NCBI RefSeq assembly: GCF_001026905.1
Contig: NZ_LAQL01000007.1
Span: 248,001-312,000 of the forward strand
DNA: 64,000 nucleotides
Reading direction: 5' to 3'
DNA from: Kiloniella spongiae
Lineage (GTDB): Bacteria; Pseudomonadota; Alphaproteobacteria; Kiloniellales; Kiloniellaceae
Position numbers and translations under genes: made by a program. Within the stretch, counting starts at the first letter, position 1; every line of letters begins with the position of its first letter. Under the pieces are notes generated by a model. That model worked only from the letters and a program-made list of their open reading frames with translations. It searched no databases and had not been told where the DNA came from. Positions 1-9,299 of the stretch are shown here, piece by piece.

Positions 1-53
1 TAGCTCTGTTTCGCGCAAAGGATGCTCTTGCCTCTATGAAGTTAAAATAAATA

Positions 54-66
54 CACCTGTCAGGTG
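54..66. promoter_or_regulatory. Perfect palindrome upstream of the D-lactate dehydrogenase-like gene
   Basis: CACCTG-T-CAGGTG is an exact inverted repeat about 120 bp before the likely start at 188. A dimeric repressor of the GntR type often controls lactate or glycolate oxidases, so an operator role is plausible. No regulator gene is in view to the left, so this is inference from symmetry and position only. Confidence 0.35.
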
Positions 67-187
67 GCTGATGATTTCCGTCCATGGTAGGGTAATCATC
101 TCATAATGTTAGTCCAGCATGATTTGTTTTCGATTTTGCTTTCTTCGGGACGTTAAGTCCGATCTTCATAATTTCGCAGGTGGTTGT

Positions 188-1579
188 ATGAGGAATAGAG
201 TACGTCTTAATGATAGTTTGAAGGATTCTCTGGTTCAAATTCTGGGTGATAGGCTGGATTTTTCGACTGGGATTTGTGAGCGACACGGTAAAGGTGAGTC
301 TCATCATCCTGTGATGCCGCCAGAGGCAGTTGCCTTCGTTCGTTCAACCGAAGAAGTTTCTGCCATTATGAAGTTGTGTTACGAACATGATTGTCCTGTT
401 GTACCTTTTGGTGCAGGCACATCCCTAGAGGGACATGTCGCCGCCGTGGCCGGTGGGCTTTGTATTGATCTTTCAGAAATGGGAAATATTCTGGAAGTAA
501 ATGATGAGGATCTGGATTGTCGGGTCGAGGCTGGTGTAACTCGTAAGCAGATTAATCATCATCTGCGGGATATGGGATTGTTTTTTCCAATTGATCCCGG
601 GGCGGATGCATCCCTTGGCGGAATGGCTGCGACCCGTGCTTCGGGTACTAATGCAGTGCGTTATGGCACGATGCGCGATAATGTTCTTGGCCTAACTGTT
701 GTTCTGCCTGATGGGGAAGTTATTCGCACTGGTGGACGGGCGCGCAAGTCTTCTGCGGGTTACGATCTTACAAGACTTATGGTGGGGTCAGAGGGAACAC
801 TGGGTATTATTACAGAGTTACAGTTAAGGCTTTATGGTATTCCAGAGGCGATTTCATCTGCGGTCTGCTCTTTTGGTAATCTCGAGGCTGCTGTGGATGC
901 GGTAATGCTGATCGTACAAACGGGTATTCCCGTGGCGCGGATTGAATTGCTGGATGATGTGCAGATGGATGCGGTTAATCGCTATTCCAAACTGAATTAT
1001 GCTGTTTTACCAACCCTTTTCTTTGAATTTCACGGAACACCTGCGGGTGTGGCCGAACAAGCCGAGCAGGTGGGCGAGATTATCAAAGACTATGGAGGCG
1101 GTGATTTCCAGTGGGCTTCGGAGCAGGAAGATCGCAATAAACTTTGGCAAGCACGGCATGATGCTTATTACGCCAGTATCAACTTGCGATCAGATTGTGA
1201 GGGGTGGCCAACGGATGTCTGTGTCCCCGTTTCTAAGCTTTCAGAGTGTATTCTTGAAACACGTAAGTTGATTGACGAAGCTGAACTGGTTGCCCCGATT
1301 ATCGGGCATGTGGGCGACGGAAACTTTCATGTGCTTTTTATTGTAGATCCTGAGAATCAGAATGAAATGGAGAGTGCGGCACATGTTAACAAAGCTATGG
1401 TGGATATGGCGATAGGCTTTGGGGGGACCTGTACGGGCGAGCATGGCATTGGTATGGGAAAGAAAAAATATTTGATAAAAGAGCACGGCGATAATGCTGT
1501 TGCTGTTATGCGTAAAATTAAAAACGCTCTCGATCCCAAGGGACTTTTAAATCCTGGAAAAGTTGTTCCCGAGATTTGA
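188..1579 (+). CDS. FAD-linked oxidase, D-lactate dehydrogenase (cytochrome)/GlcD family
   Basis: Probably oxidises a D-2-hydroxy acid such as D-lactate or glycolate and passes electrons to the respiratory chain. The 463-residue protein has the FAD-binding PCMH segment with PFGAGTSLEGH at about residues 73-83, then the FAD-linked oxidase C-terminal domain with GHVGDGNFH (about 373) and CTGEHGIG (about 415), which are family hallmarks. I chose ATG 188 because it lies about 40 residues before the flavin domain; the frame is open back to 119 but those extra residues look non-conserved. It stands alone: 554 bp separate it from the next gene, and no GlcE/GlcF partner follows, which favours a single-subunit D-lactate dehydrogenase over glycolate oxidase. 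Substrate is inferred. Confidence 0.88.
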   Translation: MRNRVRLNDSLKDSLVQILGDRLDFSTGICERHGKGESHHPVMPPEAVAFVRSTEEVSAIMKLCYEHDCPVVPFGAGTSLEGHVAAVAGGLCIDLSEMGNILEVNDEDLDCRVEAGVTRKQINHHLRDMGLFFPIDPGADASLGGMAATRASGTNAVRYGTMRDNVLGLTVVLPDGEVIRTGGRARKSSAGYDLTRLMVGSEGTLGIITELQLRLYGIPEAISSAVCSFGNLEAAVDAVMLIVQTGIPVARIELLDDVQMDAVNRYSKLNYAVLPTLFFEFHGTPAGVAEQAEQVGEIIKDYGGGDFQWASEQEDRNKLWQARHDAYYASINLRSDCEGWPTDVCVPVSKLSECILETRKLIDEAELVAPIIGHVGDGNFHVLFIVDPENQNEMESAAHVNKAMVDMAIGFGGTCTGEHGIGMGKKKYLIKEHGDNAVAVMRKIKNALDPKGLLNPGKVVPEI

Positions 1580-1712
1580 TATTTTTTATCTGCTGAGGAA
1601 CTAGGATTTTGAGGTTAGCGTGATGTTAGAGTGTTTGTTGAGTTACCTAAGTTATTTAGGTTGTTGCATGTTTTGTATTAAAATTTGAAAGTTGACGATT
1701 TTAAAGATGAAA

Positions 1713-1781
1713 ATGTCGCAATTGAATGAAAAATAAGTCATTATGTCTCAATCGTTCATGTTAATGTCACATCTATTCATG
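1713..1781 (+). promoter_or_regulatory. Array of ATGTC-type repeats upstream of the ABC importer operon
   Basis: The gene-free stretch 1580-2133 is AT-rich and carries three repeats: ATGTCGCA at 1713, ATGTCTCA-N4-TTCATG at 1743 and ATGTCACA-N4-TTCATG at 1764. Start-to-start spacing is 30 and 21 bp, about three and two helical turns. A matching pair, also 30 bp apart, lies upstream of soxB (7909 and 7939). The pattern suits an AraC-type activator binding direct repeats, and the GlxA-like protein encoded at 6762-7847 is the natural candidate. I see no other feature in this gap. Confidence 0.5.
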
Positions 1782-2133
1782 ACAGTGTTCGGTTCGTGGG
1801 TCATCGTAGTTCTGGTAAAGGCATAAAGCTGAATTGATAATAATCCTCACTTAAGAAGGATACTGTTTTAGAAAAGCGTTTTTCTAAAATTATTCAGTAA
1901 AAGTAGTACAACGTTTGTTTGTGCTAATAAATGGGAGGCAAGGCTTGGTCAGCAAGTCGGATAAGATAAATCCAGCCATATAAAGTTAAGTGAAAACGAT
2001 GCTTGTTCCTTTGGAGTTGCGCAACATTTTTTTGTGAGTGCTTGATTCATCAGGGATTAGTGTTTCTAATGTATGAGCAAAATAATGCGCATACAGCGTA
2101 AAAAAATAAACAGGTAGCGAGGCAATAGGCGCT

Positions 2134-3231
2134 ATGGCGAATCCCGCATCTAGTGAAGCGTATGTACGCTTTGATGGGGTCCAAAAGAGTTATGACGGCG
2201 TAAATTTGGTTGTTAAAGACCTTAACGTTGACATTCCACGGGGCGAATTTTTAACGATGCTTGGGCCTTCCGGGTCCGGTAAAACGACTTCTCTAATGAT
2301 GCTTGCCGGTTTTGAAACTGCAACGCATGGCGACATTTTTTTGAACGGACGTTCTATTAATAATGTTGCGCCACATAAACGTGGCATTGGAATGGTATTC
2401 CAAAACTACGCTCTTTTTCCACATATGACAGTTGCAGAGAATTTGGCTTTTCCTTTGCAAGTACGGAAAATGAGTAGAGCTGACGTTGAAGAGAAAGTTC
2501 AACGTGCATTGGATATGGTTGAGTTAGGCGAGTTTGGTAATCGACGGCCCGCGCAGCTTTCCGGTGGTCAGCAACAGCGTGTTGCTGTAGCCAGAGCGCT
2601 TGTTTTTGAACCTGATCTTGTTTTGATGGATGAGCCTCTTGGTGCGCTTGATAAAAATCTGCGTGAACAGATGCAATATGAAATCAAACATATTCATGAA
2701 CGTTTGGGCGTCACCGTTGTTTACGTGACCCACGACCAATCCGAAGCACTGACGATGTCAAATCGAGTAGCCGTGTTTGAAGATGGTCGTATTCAACAGC
2801 TTGCTCCTCCGGTTGAGCTTTATGAAAAGCCTGAAAATGCTTTTGTTGCTCAGTTCATTGGTGAAAACAATAAGTTAACAGGTAAAGTTGACGCGTTGGC
2901 TGATGGTATTTGCGAAGTTGTTCTTGATAGTGGTGACCGTGTTAAGGCGCTGGATGTCAATACCGATGGTGCAGGGATGGCAACAACGCTATCGCTTCGT
3001 CCTGAACGGGTTTTCTTAAATCCGACAGAGGGGCAATGCCAAAATATGTTCTCTGGAAAAGCAGAGGAAGTTATTTATCTTGGAGATCACATTCGGGTTC
3101 GAATGAATGTCTGTGGTCATAATGATTTTATCGTCAAAGTTCCAAATTCTTCCGACAAGAAAGGGTTGGCCGAAGGCGACACCATTCCTGTGGGGTGGAG
3201 CATTGATGATTGTCGGGCACTGGATGCCTGA
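2134..3231 (+). CDS. ABC importer ATPase, spermidine/putrescine (PotA) type
   Basis: Energises import by the operon's two permeases. The 365-residue protein has Walker A GPSGSGKT (about 44-51), Q-loop in VFQNYALFP, signature LSGGQQQR (about 142), Walker B LVLMDEP (about 165) and the H-loop in VTHDQSEAL, followed by a C-terminal TOBE domain typical of PotA/UgpC ATPases. All catalytic motifs are intact. It is the first gene of a four-gene importer and is followed after 84 bp by the binding protein. The family transports polyamines, but many alphaproteobacterial members carry other amines. The nearby soxBDAG and shared upstream repeats suggest a methylated amine or betaine-like substrate, which is inference. 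Confidence 0.93.
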   Translation: MANPASSEAYVRFDGVQKSYDGVNLVVKDLNVDIPRGEFLTMLGPSGSGKTTSLMMLAGFETATHGDIFLNGRSINNVAPHKRGIGMVFQNYALFPHMTVAENLAFPLQVRKMSRADVEEKVQRALDMVELGEFGNRRPAQLSGGQQQRVAVARALVFEPDLVLMDEPLGALDKNLREQMQYEIKHIHERLGVTVVYVTHDQSEALTMSNRVAVFEDGRIQQLAPPVELYEKPENAFVAQFIGENNKLTGKVDALADGICEVVLDSGDRVKALDVNTDGAGMATTLSLRPERVFLNPTEGQCQNMFSGKAEEVIYLGDHIRVRMNVCGHNDFIVKVPNSSDKKGLAEGDTIPVGWSIDDCRALDA

Positions 3232-3315
3232 TATTTAAGACCATCTTTTGTTCTTACAAAAGATAATAAGGTGTTTTACACGAAGGTCACAAAGCCTTAG
3301 GGAGGCATATTAAGA

Positions 3316-4410
3316 ATGAAGAAAACTTTAAAACTCTCCACAGCTCTCGTATTGGGTTCTCTTGCCGTTACGACAGCTGCTCAAGCTGCGGATTCAATCA
3401 CAGTAGTATCTTGGGGTGGTGCTTATACTGGCAGCCAACGTGGTGCGTACAGTGATCCTTTCACAGCAAAAACAGGTATTACAGTCCTGGATGAAGATAA
3501 ATCTGGTAACGGACTTGCTGGGATGCGTGCTCAAGCTGAAGCTGGTAATGGTACTTGGGATGTTGTTGATATCCTCGAAGGCGGCGCGTTGACAGCATGT
3601 GATGAAGGGCTGGTTGAAGAAATCGACTACAACAATGACCTTGATAAAGGCGCCGATGGTTCAATGCCACTCGATGATTTTGTTGATGGATCTCTAAGTG
3701 GTTGCTTTGTACCAACAATCGTATATGCAACATTGTTTGCTTATAACAACACTGCTTTCTCTGGTGATGTTCCAAAAACGATCGCAGACGTTTTTGACCT
3801 GAAGAAATTCCCAGGAAAACGTGCTCTTGAGAAAATTCCGGGTGCGAACCTAGAATGGGCTCTTGTTGCCGATGGTGTTCCTTACGACGAAGTCTATGAC
3901 GTTTTGGATACACCAGAAGGCGTTGATCGTGCGTTTGCTAAACTGGACACTATCAAAGATTCCGTTGTTTGGTGGGATGCTGGTGCGCAGCCTCCACAGC
4001 TTCTGGCGGATGGTGAAGTGACAATTGCATCTGCTTACAATGGCCGTATTTTTAATGCGCAAGTTGTTGAGAACCAACCGTTTACAATCATCTGGGATGG
4101 TCAGATGTTTGAGCTTGATGGTTGGGTTATTCCAAAGAATGCACCGAACAAAAAAGCTGCGATGGATTACCTCCGTTTCTCTACGACGACACAAGCTTTG
4201 GCTGACCAAGCGAAATATATTTCCTATGGTCCTGCACGTAAGTCGTCTGCACCGTTGATCTCTACGCATATTTCCACTGGTGTAGATATGAACCCACATA
4301 TGCCGACTAACCCTGAAAACTTCAAAACACCTATTAAAAAGGACGCTGGTTTCTGGGCTGATAATGGCGATGATCTGAGCGAGCGTTTCAACGCTTGGTT
4401 GGCTCAATAA
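3316..4410 (+). CDS. Periplasmic substrate-binding protein, PotD/PotF family
   Basis: Captures the substrate in the periplasm for the adjacent permeases. The 364 residues begin with a clear Sec signal peptide (KK n-region, hydrophobic stretch, cleavage after AAQA near residue 24). The mature protein opens with ITVVSWGGAY, the usual first strand of PotD-like binding proteins. Length is normal. A purine-rich GGGAGG lies before the ATG. A strong hairpin directly after the stop would raise expression of this gene over the permeases. The ligand cannot be read from sequence: polyamine is the family default, while context points to an amine related to sarcosine. Confidence 0.92.
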   Translation: MKKTLKLSTALVLGSLAVTTAAQAADSITVVSWGGAYTGSQRGAYSDPFTAKTGITVLDEDKSGNGLAGMRAQAEAGNGTWDVVDILEGGALTACDEGLVEEIDYNNDLDKGADGSMPLDDFVDGSLSGCFVPTIVYATLFAYNNTAFSGDVPKTIADVFDLKKFPGKRALEKIPGANLEWALVADGVPYDEVYDVLDTPEGVDRAFAKLDTIKDSVVWWDAGAQPPQLLADGEVTIASAYNGRIFNAQVVENQPFTIIWDGQMFELDGWVIPKNAPNKKAAMDYLRFSTTTQALADQAKYISYGPARKSSAPLISTHISTGVDMNPHMPTNPENFKTPIKKDAGFWADNGDDLSERFNAWLAQ

Positions 4411-4423
4411 GTCAAGAAATGAG

Positions 4424-4451
4424 AGAGGGAGCTGAAAATGCTCCCTCTTTT
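4424..4451 (+). terminator. Attenuating hairpin between binding protein and permease genes
   Basis: AGAGGGAGC (4424-4432) pairs perfectly with GCTCCCTCT (4440-4448) around a 7-base loop and runs into four T residues. The short U-tract fits partial termination or 3'-end protection, so that the binding protein is made in excess of the permeases. Confidence 0.75.
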
Positions 4452-4579
4452 ACAAAAGTATTTAGCTATTAAAATTTAATATAGCTGCCCCAAAAGATAA
4501 TAAACCTTCTACAAGGGGAAACTCTTTGTGTGATCAATCGGGTAATAGTTGAACCTCAAAGACCGTCTGGGAAAAATTC

Positions 4580-5842
4580 ATGTCGATATCAGTCGAGGCT
4601 AATAAGGGCGAACTCGCCCCTGAAGAGCAGAAGCGGCTTAAAGCTGATTTGCATCGCTCCTTACGCCGGAACAAAATCAGAGCATCCATGTTGGTTGCGC
4701 CCTTAGTTATTTTCATTATTGTGACCTTTGTCGCGCCAATCGGTAATATGCTGTATCGTAGTGTTGACGATCCGCTTGTTAGCGATTTTATGCCGCAAAC
4801 AACGGCGGCTCTTGAAGGCTGGGATGAACAACAGCTACCTGATGAGGCTATCTATGCTGCTTTGGCACAAGATATCATCGAAGGACGCAAAGCGAAGACA
4901 ATAGGGAAAGCTGCTAAGCGACTGAATTACGAAAAAAGTGGTATGCGTAGTCTGATTATGGGGACTTCGCGTAAACATAAAAAAATCCAAGCGCCCTACA
5001 AAGAATCTCTTGTCGATATTAAAAAGGGATGGGGCGATCTTGATAACTGGAAAGTAATCAAGCGTCTTGGCGCGAGTGTAACGGCTTCGTATTATATCAA
5101 TGCTTTTGATATGGAGACGTCCCCGGAAGGTGAGGTTTCTTTTGTTGATCCAAAAGAGCAAATATATTTAAAGCTGTTTTGGCGTACGATATGGATGTCC
5201 ATGCTCATAACGGGAATGACAGTTCTGCTCGGGTATCCCGTGTCTTATCTCTTGGCTTCGTTACCCATGAAGACGGCTAATGTCTTAATGATTTTAGTGT
5301 TGCTTCCTTTCTGGACGTCGTTACTTGTGCGAACCAGTTCTTGGATTGCAATGCTTCAAGCGCAGGGTATTTTGAATGACCTGCTCGTCTGGTTCGGTAT
5401 AATCGCTGATGAAGCTCGAATACAGATGATTTATAATGCGATTGGTACAGTGGTCGCTATGACCCATATTCTATTGCCGTTTATGATTTTGCCCCTGTAC
5501 TCAGTGATGAAGACTGTTCCACCGAGTTATTTGCGTGCTGCTCGTTCACTTGGTGCCACGCCGTGGACCGCTTTCTGGCAGGTGTATTTACCTCAGACAG
5601 TACCTGGTATTTCTGCTGGAGCAATCCTCGTCTTTATTCTGTCTATTGGCTATTACATTACTCCGGCTTTGGTTGGGGGACAATCAGGTCAGTTTATTGG
5701 CAACCTTATTGCCTATCATATGCAAGGTTCACTTAACTGGGGATTGGCTGCAGCACTCGGTGTTATGCTGTTGGTACTCGTCTTGGGAATCTATGGCGTT
5801 TATAACCGAGTTGTCGGTACTAACTCTGTTAAGTTGGGATAA
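4580..5842 (+). CDS. ABC importer permease, PotB/PotH type, with a long periplasmic insertion
   Basis: Membrane subunit of the importer. At 420 residues it is about 130 longer than typical PotB. A first membrane helix (about 36-60) is followed by a hydrophilic stretch of roughly 135 residues rich in Lys, Glu and Asp before the canonical BPD_transp_1 core starts near residue 195. The core includes the EAA loop around SYLRAARSLGATPWTAFWQV, which contacts the ATPase. The insertion is in frame and has no stop, so it is a real part of the protein. It sits on the periplasmic side by topology, where it could touch the binding protein. Six bases separate the stop from the next permease. Confidence 0.9.
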   Translation: MSISVEANKGELAPEEQKRLKADLHRSLRRNKIRASMLVAPLVIFIIVTFVAPIGNMLYRSVDDPLVSDFMPQTTAALEGWDEQQLPDEAIYAALAQDIIEGRKAKTIGKAAKRLNYEKSGMRSLIMGTSRKHKKIQAPYKESLVDIKKGWGDLDNWKVIKRLGASVTASYYINAFDMETSPEGEVSFVDPKEQIYLKLFWRTIWMSMLITGMTVLLGYPVSYLLASLPMKTANVLMILVLLPFWTSLLVRTSSWIAMLQAQGILNDLLVWFGIIADEARIQMIYNAIGTVVAMTHILLPFMILPLYSVMKTVPPSYLRAARSLGATPWTAFWQVYLPQTVPGISAGAILVFILSIGYYITPALVGGQSGQFIGNLIAYHMQGSLNWGLAAALGVMLLVLVLGIYGVYNRVVGTNSVKLG

Positions 5843-5847
5843 AGATT

Positions 5848-6693
5848 ATGGCTGTACCTTCATATGCTGGTCCGTTGGAACGTACTTGGTACTATACCTT
5901 TCGCTTTCTATGCGCGGCTATCTTCATCTTTTTGATAGCACCAATCCTTGTCATCGTGCCGCTTTCATTCAATGCAGAGCCGTACTTTAGTTTTACGCAA
6001 GGGATGTTAACGCTTGATCCTGATGCTTATTCTCTGCGTTGGTATGAAGAGTTTCTAACCAGTGATCGCTGGTTGGAGTCCATCAAGAATTCAGTGATTA
6101 TTGCGTTTTTCTCAACGATACTATCAGCTGCTCTTGGGACCTTGGCAGCGTTGGGGTTAAACAGATCGGAACTTCCTTTCAAAGGCGTGATCATGGGGTT
6201 ATTGATTTCGCCGATGATTGTTCCTCTGATTATCGCAGCGGCCGGGATGTTCTTCTTTTATTCAAAGCTTGGTATTGCTCAAAGTTATATTGGTTTGATT
6301 CTTGCGCATACCGCTTTGGGAACGCCTTTTGTAGTTATAACCGTGACAGCAACGTTGAGTGGCTTTGATCATACCTTGATTAAGGCTGGTGCTAGCTTGG
6401 GTGCAACACCGACTTACACTTTCTTTAAAGTGACCATGCCGTTGATCATGACGGGTGTTATTTCTGGTGCGTTGTTTGCGATGATGACGTCTTTTGATGA
6501 GGTGATCGTTGCGATCTTTATCGCTGGTGTGGAGCAAAGAACCATTCCGTTGCAGATGTGGTCTGGTATCCGTGAGCAGATCAGTCCGACTATTCTGGCT
6601 GTGGCGACAATCTTGATTACCTTCTCGATCATTATGCTGTCCACAGTGGAAATCTTACGTCGTCGTTCTGATAGGATCCGTGGTATTTCCTAG
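5848..6693 (+). CDS. ABC importer permease, PotC/PotI type
   Basis: Second permease subunit, 281 residues, normal length for PotC. It has a first helix near 17-40, the BPD_transp_1 core of about five helices, and an EAA-type loop at LIKAGASLGATPTYTFFKVT. It is the last gene of the importer and is followed by a strong terminator. It pairs with the preceding permease to form the heterodimeric channel. Confidence 0.93.
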   Translation: MAVPSYAGPLERTWYYTFRFLCAAIFIFLIAPILVIVPLSFNAEPYFSFTQGMLTLDPDAYSLRWYEEFLTSDRWLESIKNSVIIAFFSTILSAALGTLAALGLNRSELPFKGVIMGLLISPMIVPLIIAAAGMFFFYSKLGIAQSYIGLILAHTALGTPFVVITVTATLSGFDHTLIKAGASLGATPTYTFFKVTMPLIMTGVISGALFAMMTSFDEVIVAIFIAGVEQRTIPLQMWSGIREQISPTILAVATILITFSIIMLSTVEILRRRSDRIRGIS

Positions 6694-6712
6694 ACAGTTT
6701 TATACTGAACGG

Positions 6713-6748
6713 AAAAGGCAGGGCTTCATTGAAGTCCTGCCTTTTTTT
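6713..6748 (+). terminator. Rho-independent terminator of the importer operon
   Basis: AAAAGGCAGG and CCTGCCTTTTTTT form a long stem (extended by CTTCA/GAAG) with seven T residues on the plus strand. On the minus strand it could also stop transcription of the converging regulator, with a weaker T-run. Confidence 0.85.
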
Positions 6749-6761
6749 ATTGATGTTATGT

Positions 6762-7847
6762 TTATTGTGTTTTGCCAGTATATTTGTGTTCTGGTTTAGT
6801 GAGATTTTCCGGCATGAGTTTCTCTAGTAATTCCTGACCTTCCGTACGGTGACTGCGAACAGTAGAGGGGGGACGTTTGAAGGTTTTGCTAAAGTGTCGA
6901 GAAAAATGAGATGCATCGGAAAAACCGCAATCGGCGGCGATATCACTAATGGCCTTATCAGTGTTGAGCAATTGCCACAGGCCATGTCGTAATCGTAGGT
7001 CCCTATAACAAGCCTGGGGTGATACACCAAGCTGTTCGCTGAAAGTGCGTTCCAACTGACGTTTCGAAATGTTTACACGACTGGCCAATTCTTCAACTGA
7101 AAGCGGCACAGACATATTCTGTTCCATCGTTAAAACGGCTTTTCTGACACGCTCATTGTGGGAGAGCTGGACAGTGGGGGGCTGAGGTTGAGGGGCTGAG
7201 GCCGAGCGAACTCTGTCCACTTGAAGAATTCTAAGGCTTTTTTGTGCCACCGCTTTGCCCAGATGTTTTTCAACAAGCCAAGCAGCCAAGTCCAACGCAC
7301 CTGCACCACCTGCGCAGGTAATACGTTTGCCATCGATAACATAAACCTGATCCGCCACAGGTTTAACGTCGGCGAACTCTTCCAGAAAATCGTTATAGTG
7401 ATACCAGCTTACACAACATCTGCGCCCTTGCATCAATCCTGCCCGGATCATTGCGAAGCTTCCAGTACATAATCCGATTATTGAGACACCTTGCGCGGCA
7501 GCTTTTTGCAAGACGGAGATGCTTTCGTGATCTGCTTGTGGTCCTTTGTGCAAGAGACCGCCAACTACCACCAGATAGTCATATTGTGAAAGATCATTTA
7601 TCCCTTGGGATGGTGTGATTTCAACTCCACAGCTTGATTTGACCGGCTTGCCGGGTTTTGTGCTGATGATCGACCATCTGCATTTAAGCGGACGGCTATA
7701 ATCTTCATCATCGGCTGCGAGTCTCAGGGTATCAATGACCGAAGAAAAAGGAGTAAGTGTGAAGTTTGGAAGCAGAATAAATGCGACACTCAGAGATGTT
7801 GTTTCTTTGGTGTGCAAAGTATTTGTTGGTGTGCTTCTGTAGGTCAT
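6762..7847 (-). CDS. GlxA-family transcriptional regulator (DJ-1/PfpI plus AraC domain)
   Basis: Likely ligand-responsive activator of amine catabolism. The N-terminal two thirds resembles a DJ-1/PfpI amidotransferase-like sensor, with the Cys-containing nucleophile-elbow region GLCTGSFAMIRAGL. The C-terminal part is an AraC double helix-turn-helix (VNISKRQLERTFSEQLG, then DIAADCGFSDASHFSRHF). I place the start at ATG 7847 (361 residues), because the longer open frame upstream to 8405 is low-complexity antisense of soxB. The family includes GbdR and SouR of Pseudomonas, which control glycine betaine, dimethylglycine and sarcosine genes. It is divergent from soxB, which supports direct control. 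Effector identity is unproven. Confidence 0.9.
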   Translation of the reverse strand: MTYRSTPTNTLHTKETTSLSVAFILLPNFTLTPFSSVIDTLRLAADDEDYSRPLKCRWSIISTKPGKPVKSSCGVEITPSQGINDLSQYDYLVVVGGLLHKGPQADHESISVLQKAAAQGVSIIGLCTGSFAMIRAGLMQGRRCCVSWYHYNDFLEEFADVKPVADQVYVIDGKRITCAGGAGALDLAAWLVEKHLGKAVAQKSLRILQVDRVRSASAPQPQPPTVQLSHNERVRKAVLTMEQNMSVPLSVEELASRVNISKRQLERTFSEQLGVSPQACYRDLRLRHGLWQLLNTDKAISDIAADCGFSDASHFSRHFSKTFKRPPSTVRSHRTEGQELLEKLMPENLTKPEHKYTGKTQ

Positions 7848-7902
7848 GCGCTGCTTGCCTTTGAAGGTTTTCCCCTTATATCGAAGATTTTCTTGTAAAG
7901 AC

Positions 7903-7957
7903 AGAAATATGTCGTTTCTAAACACGAAGATTATCAGAATGTCGCAAGTATTCAATG
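7903..7957 (+). promoter_or_regulatory. Candidate GlxA-type operator between regulator and soxB
   Basis: ATGTCGTT at 7909 and ATGTCGCA-N4-TTCA at 7939 are 30 bp apart. This matches the spacing of the first two repeats upstream of the importer operon, and the 10-mer AATGTCGCAA is identical at 1712 and 7938. An inverted repeat AGAAA-N7-TTTCT (7903-7919) overlaps the first copy. The 189-bp divergent gap would serve both genes. Confidence 0.5.
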
Positions 7958-8036
7958 ATCTTGTCTTCGCCGTACATGGAAGTGTTTTGAAACTAAGCGT
8001 AGGATGTGGGCAACTAATAGAGGAGTGTGAACGGCT

Positions 8037-9287
8037 ATGTCCCGTTTTTCGATTTTCAGTTTGGCACGAAATGCCATGAGCTGGCATCAGAACTGGCCCC
8101 GCCAATGGCGTAGTCCAGATCCGAAGCCGGAATATGATGTTGTGATTATTGGTGCTGGTGGCCATGGTTTGGCAACGGCCTATTATCTGGCAAAAGAACA
8201 CGGTATTACCAATGTCGCCGTTATTGAAAAAGGCTGGCTTGGCGGTGGTAACACCGGGCGTAATACAACGATTGTTCGTTCGAACTATCTGTGGGACGAG
8301 TCCGGGCTTTTCTATGAAAACGCGATGAAGCTTTGGGAAAATCTTTCCCAGGAACTGAACTATAACGTGATGTTCTCTCAGCGCGGTGTCATGAACTTGG
8401 CGCATAATCTCGGTGATGTACGTGAATCAATTCGTCGTGTGAATGCGAATAACTTGAACGGTATTGATGCTGAATGGCTGAATGCGGAACAGGTCAAAGA
8501 GTTCTGTCCGATTATCAATATCTCTAAAGATAGCCGTTATCCGGTCATGGGCGCGACATTGCAGCGCCGCGGTGGTACGGCGCGTCATGATGCGGTTGCC
8601 TGGGGTTATGCCCGTGGTGCAGATGATATGGGTGTTGATGTTATTCAGAACTGCGAAGTTCAGGGATTGATGATCGGTAACGGAACTGTCAAAGGTGTCC
8701 GTACGTCGCTTGGTGATATCAAAGCCAAGAAAGTTGCCATGGCTTGTGCCGGGCACACATCGGTTGTTGCTGATATGGCTGGCATTCGTTTGCCGATCGA
8801 ATCGCATCCTTTGCAGGCGCTTGTTTCTGAGCCAATGAAACCTGTAATCGATTGTGTGGTTATGTCAAATGCGGTGCATGTTTATGTGTCTCAATCTGAC
8901 AAGGGTGAACTGGTCATGGGTGCTGGTATTGATGCTTATGTTGGTTATAGCCAGCGTGGATCGCTGCATGTGATCGAAGATCAGTTGGCATCAGCTATGG
9001 AACTTTTCCCGCTGTTCTCACGGACACGTATGATGCGTTCGTGGGGTGGTATCGTTGATACCTGTCCTGATGCATCCCCGATTGTTGGCAAAACGCCGGT
9101 TAAAAACCTTTATGTCAATGCTGGCTGGGGTACTGGTGGTTTCAAGGCAACGCCTGGTGCTGGTTGGTGTTATGCCCATACAATCGCGAAAGATGAACCG
9201 CATGATCTCAATGCGCCGTTCTCTATTGATCGTTTTATTACCGGTGCGCTTGTGGATGAACACGGTGCTGCTGGTGTGGCCCACTAA
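8037..9287 (+). CDS. soxB: Sarcosine oxidase beta subunit
   Basis: Carries the flavin site where sarcosine is oxidatively demethylated to glycine and formaldehyde (or methylene-tetrahydrofolate) with H2O2 release. The 416-residue protein has the dinucleotide-binding motif [13 protein letters not shown] near residue 43. The motif [15 protein letters not shown] contains the His that in heterotetrameric enzymes carries the covalent FMN. Length is normal. A GAGGAG ribosome site precedes the ATG. It heads soxBDAG, with only 12 bp to soxD. Confidence 0.96.
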   Translation: MSRFSIFSLARNAMSWHQNWPRQWRSPDPKPEYDVVIIGAGGHGLATAYYLAKEHGITNVAVIEKGWLGGGNTGRNTTIVRSNYLWDESGLFYENAMKLWENLSQELNYNVMFSQRGVMNLAHNLGDVRESIRRVNANNLNGIDAEWLNAEQVKEFCPIINISKDSRYPVMGATLQRRGGTARHDAVAWGYARGADDMGVDVIQNCEVQGLMIGNGTVKGVRTSLGDIKAKKVAMACAGHTSVVADMAGIRLPIESHPLQALVSEPMKPVIDCVVMSNAVHVYVSQSDKGELVMGAGIDAYVGYSQRGSLHVIEDQLASAMELFPLFSRTRMMRSWGGIVDTCPDASPIVGKTPVKNLYVNAGWGTGGFKATPGAGWCYAHTIAKDEPHDLNAPFSIDRFITGALVDEHGAAGVAH

Positions 9288-9299
9288 GGAGTAAATTGG

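Noticed and set aside
3850-4407. 185-residue open frame opposite the binding-protein gene
   Set aside because: It is the antisense shadow of a well-supported signal-peptide protein; composition is odd and no domain or ribosome site is seen.
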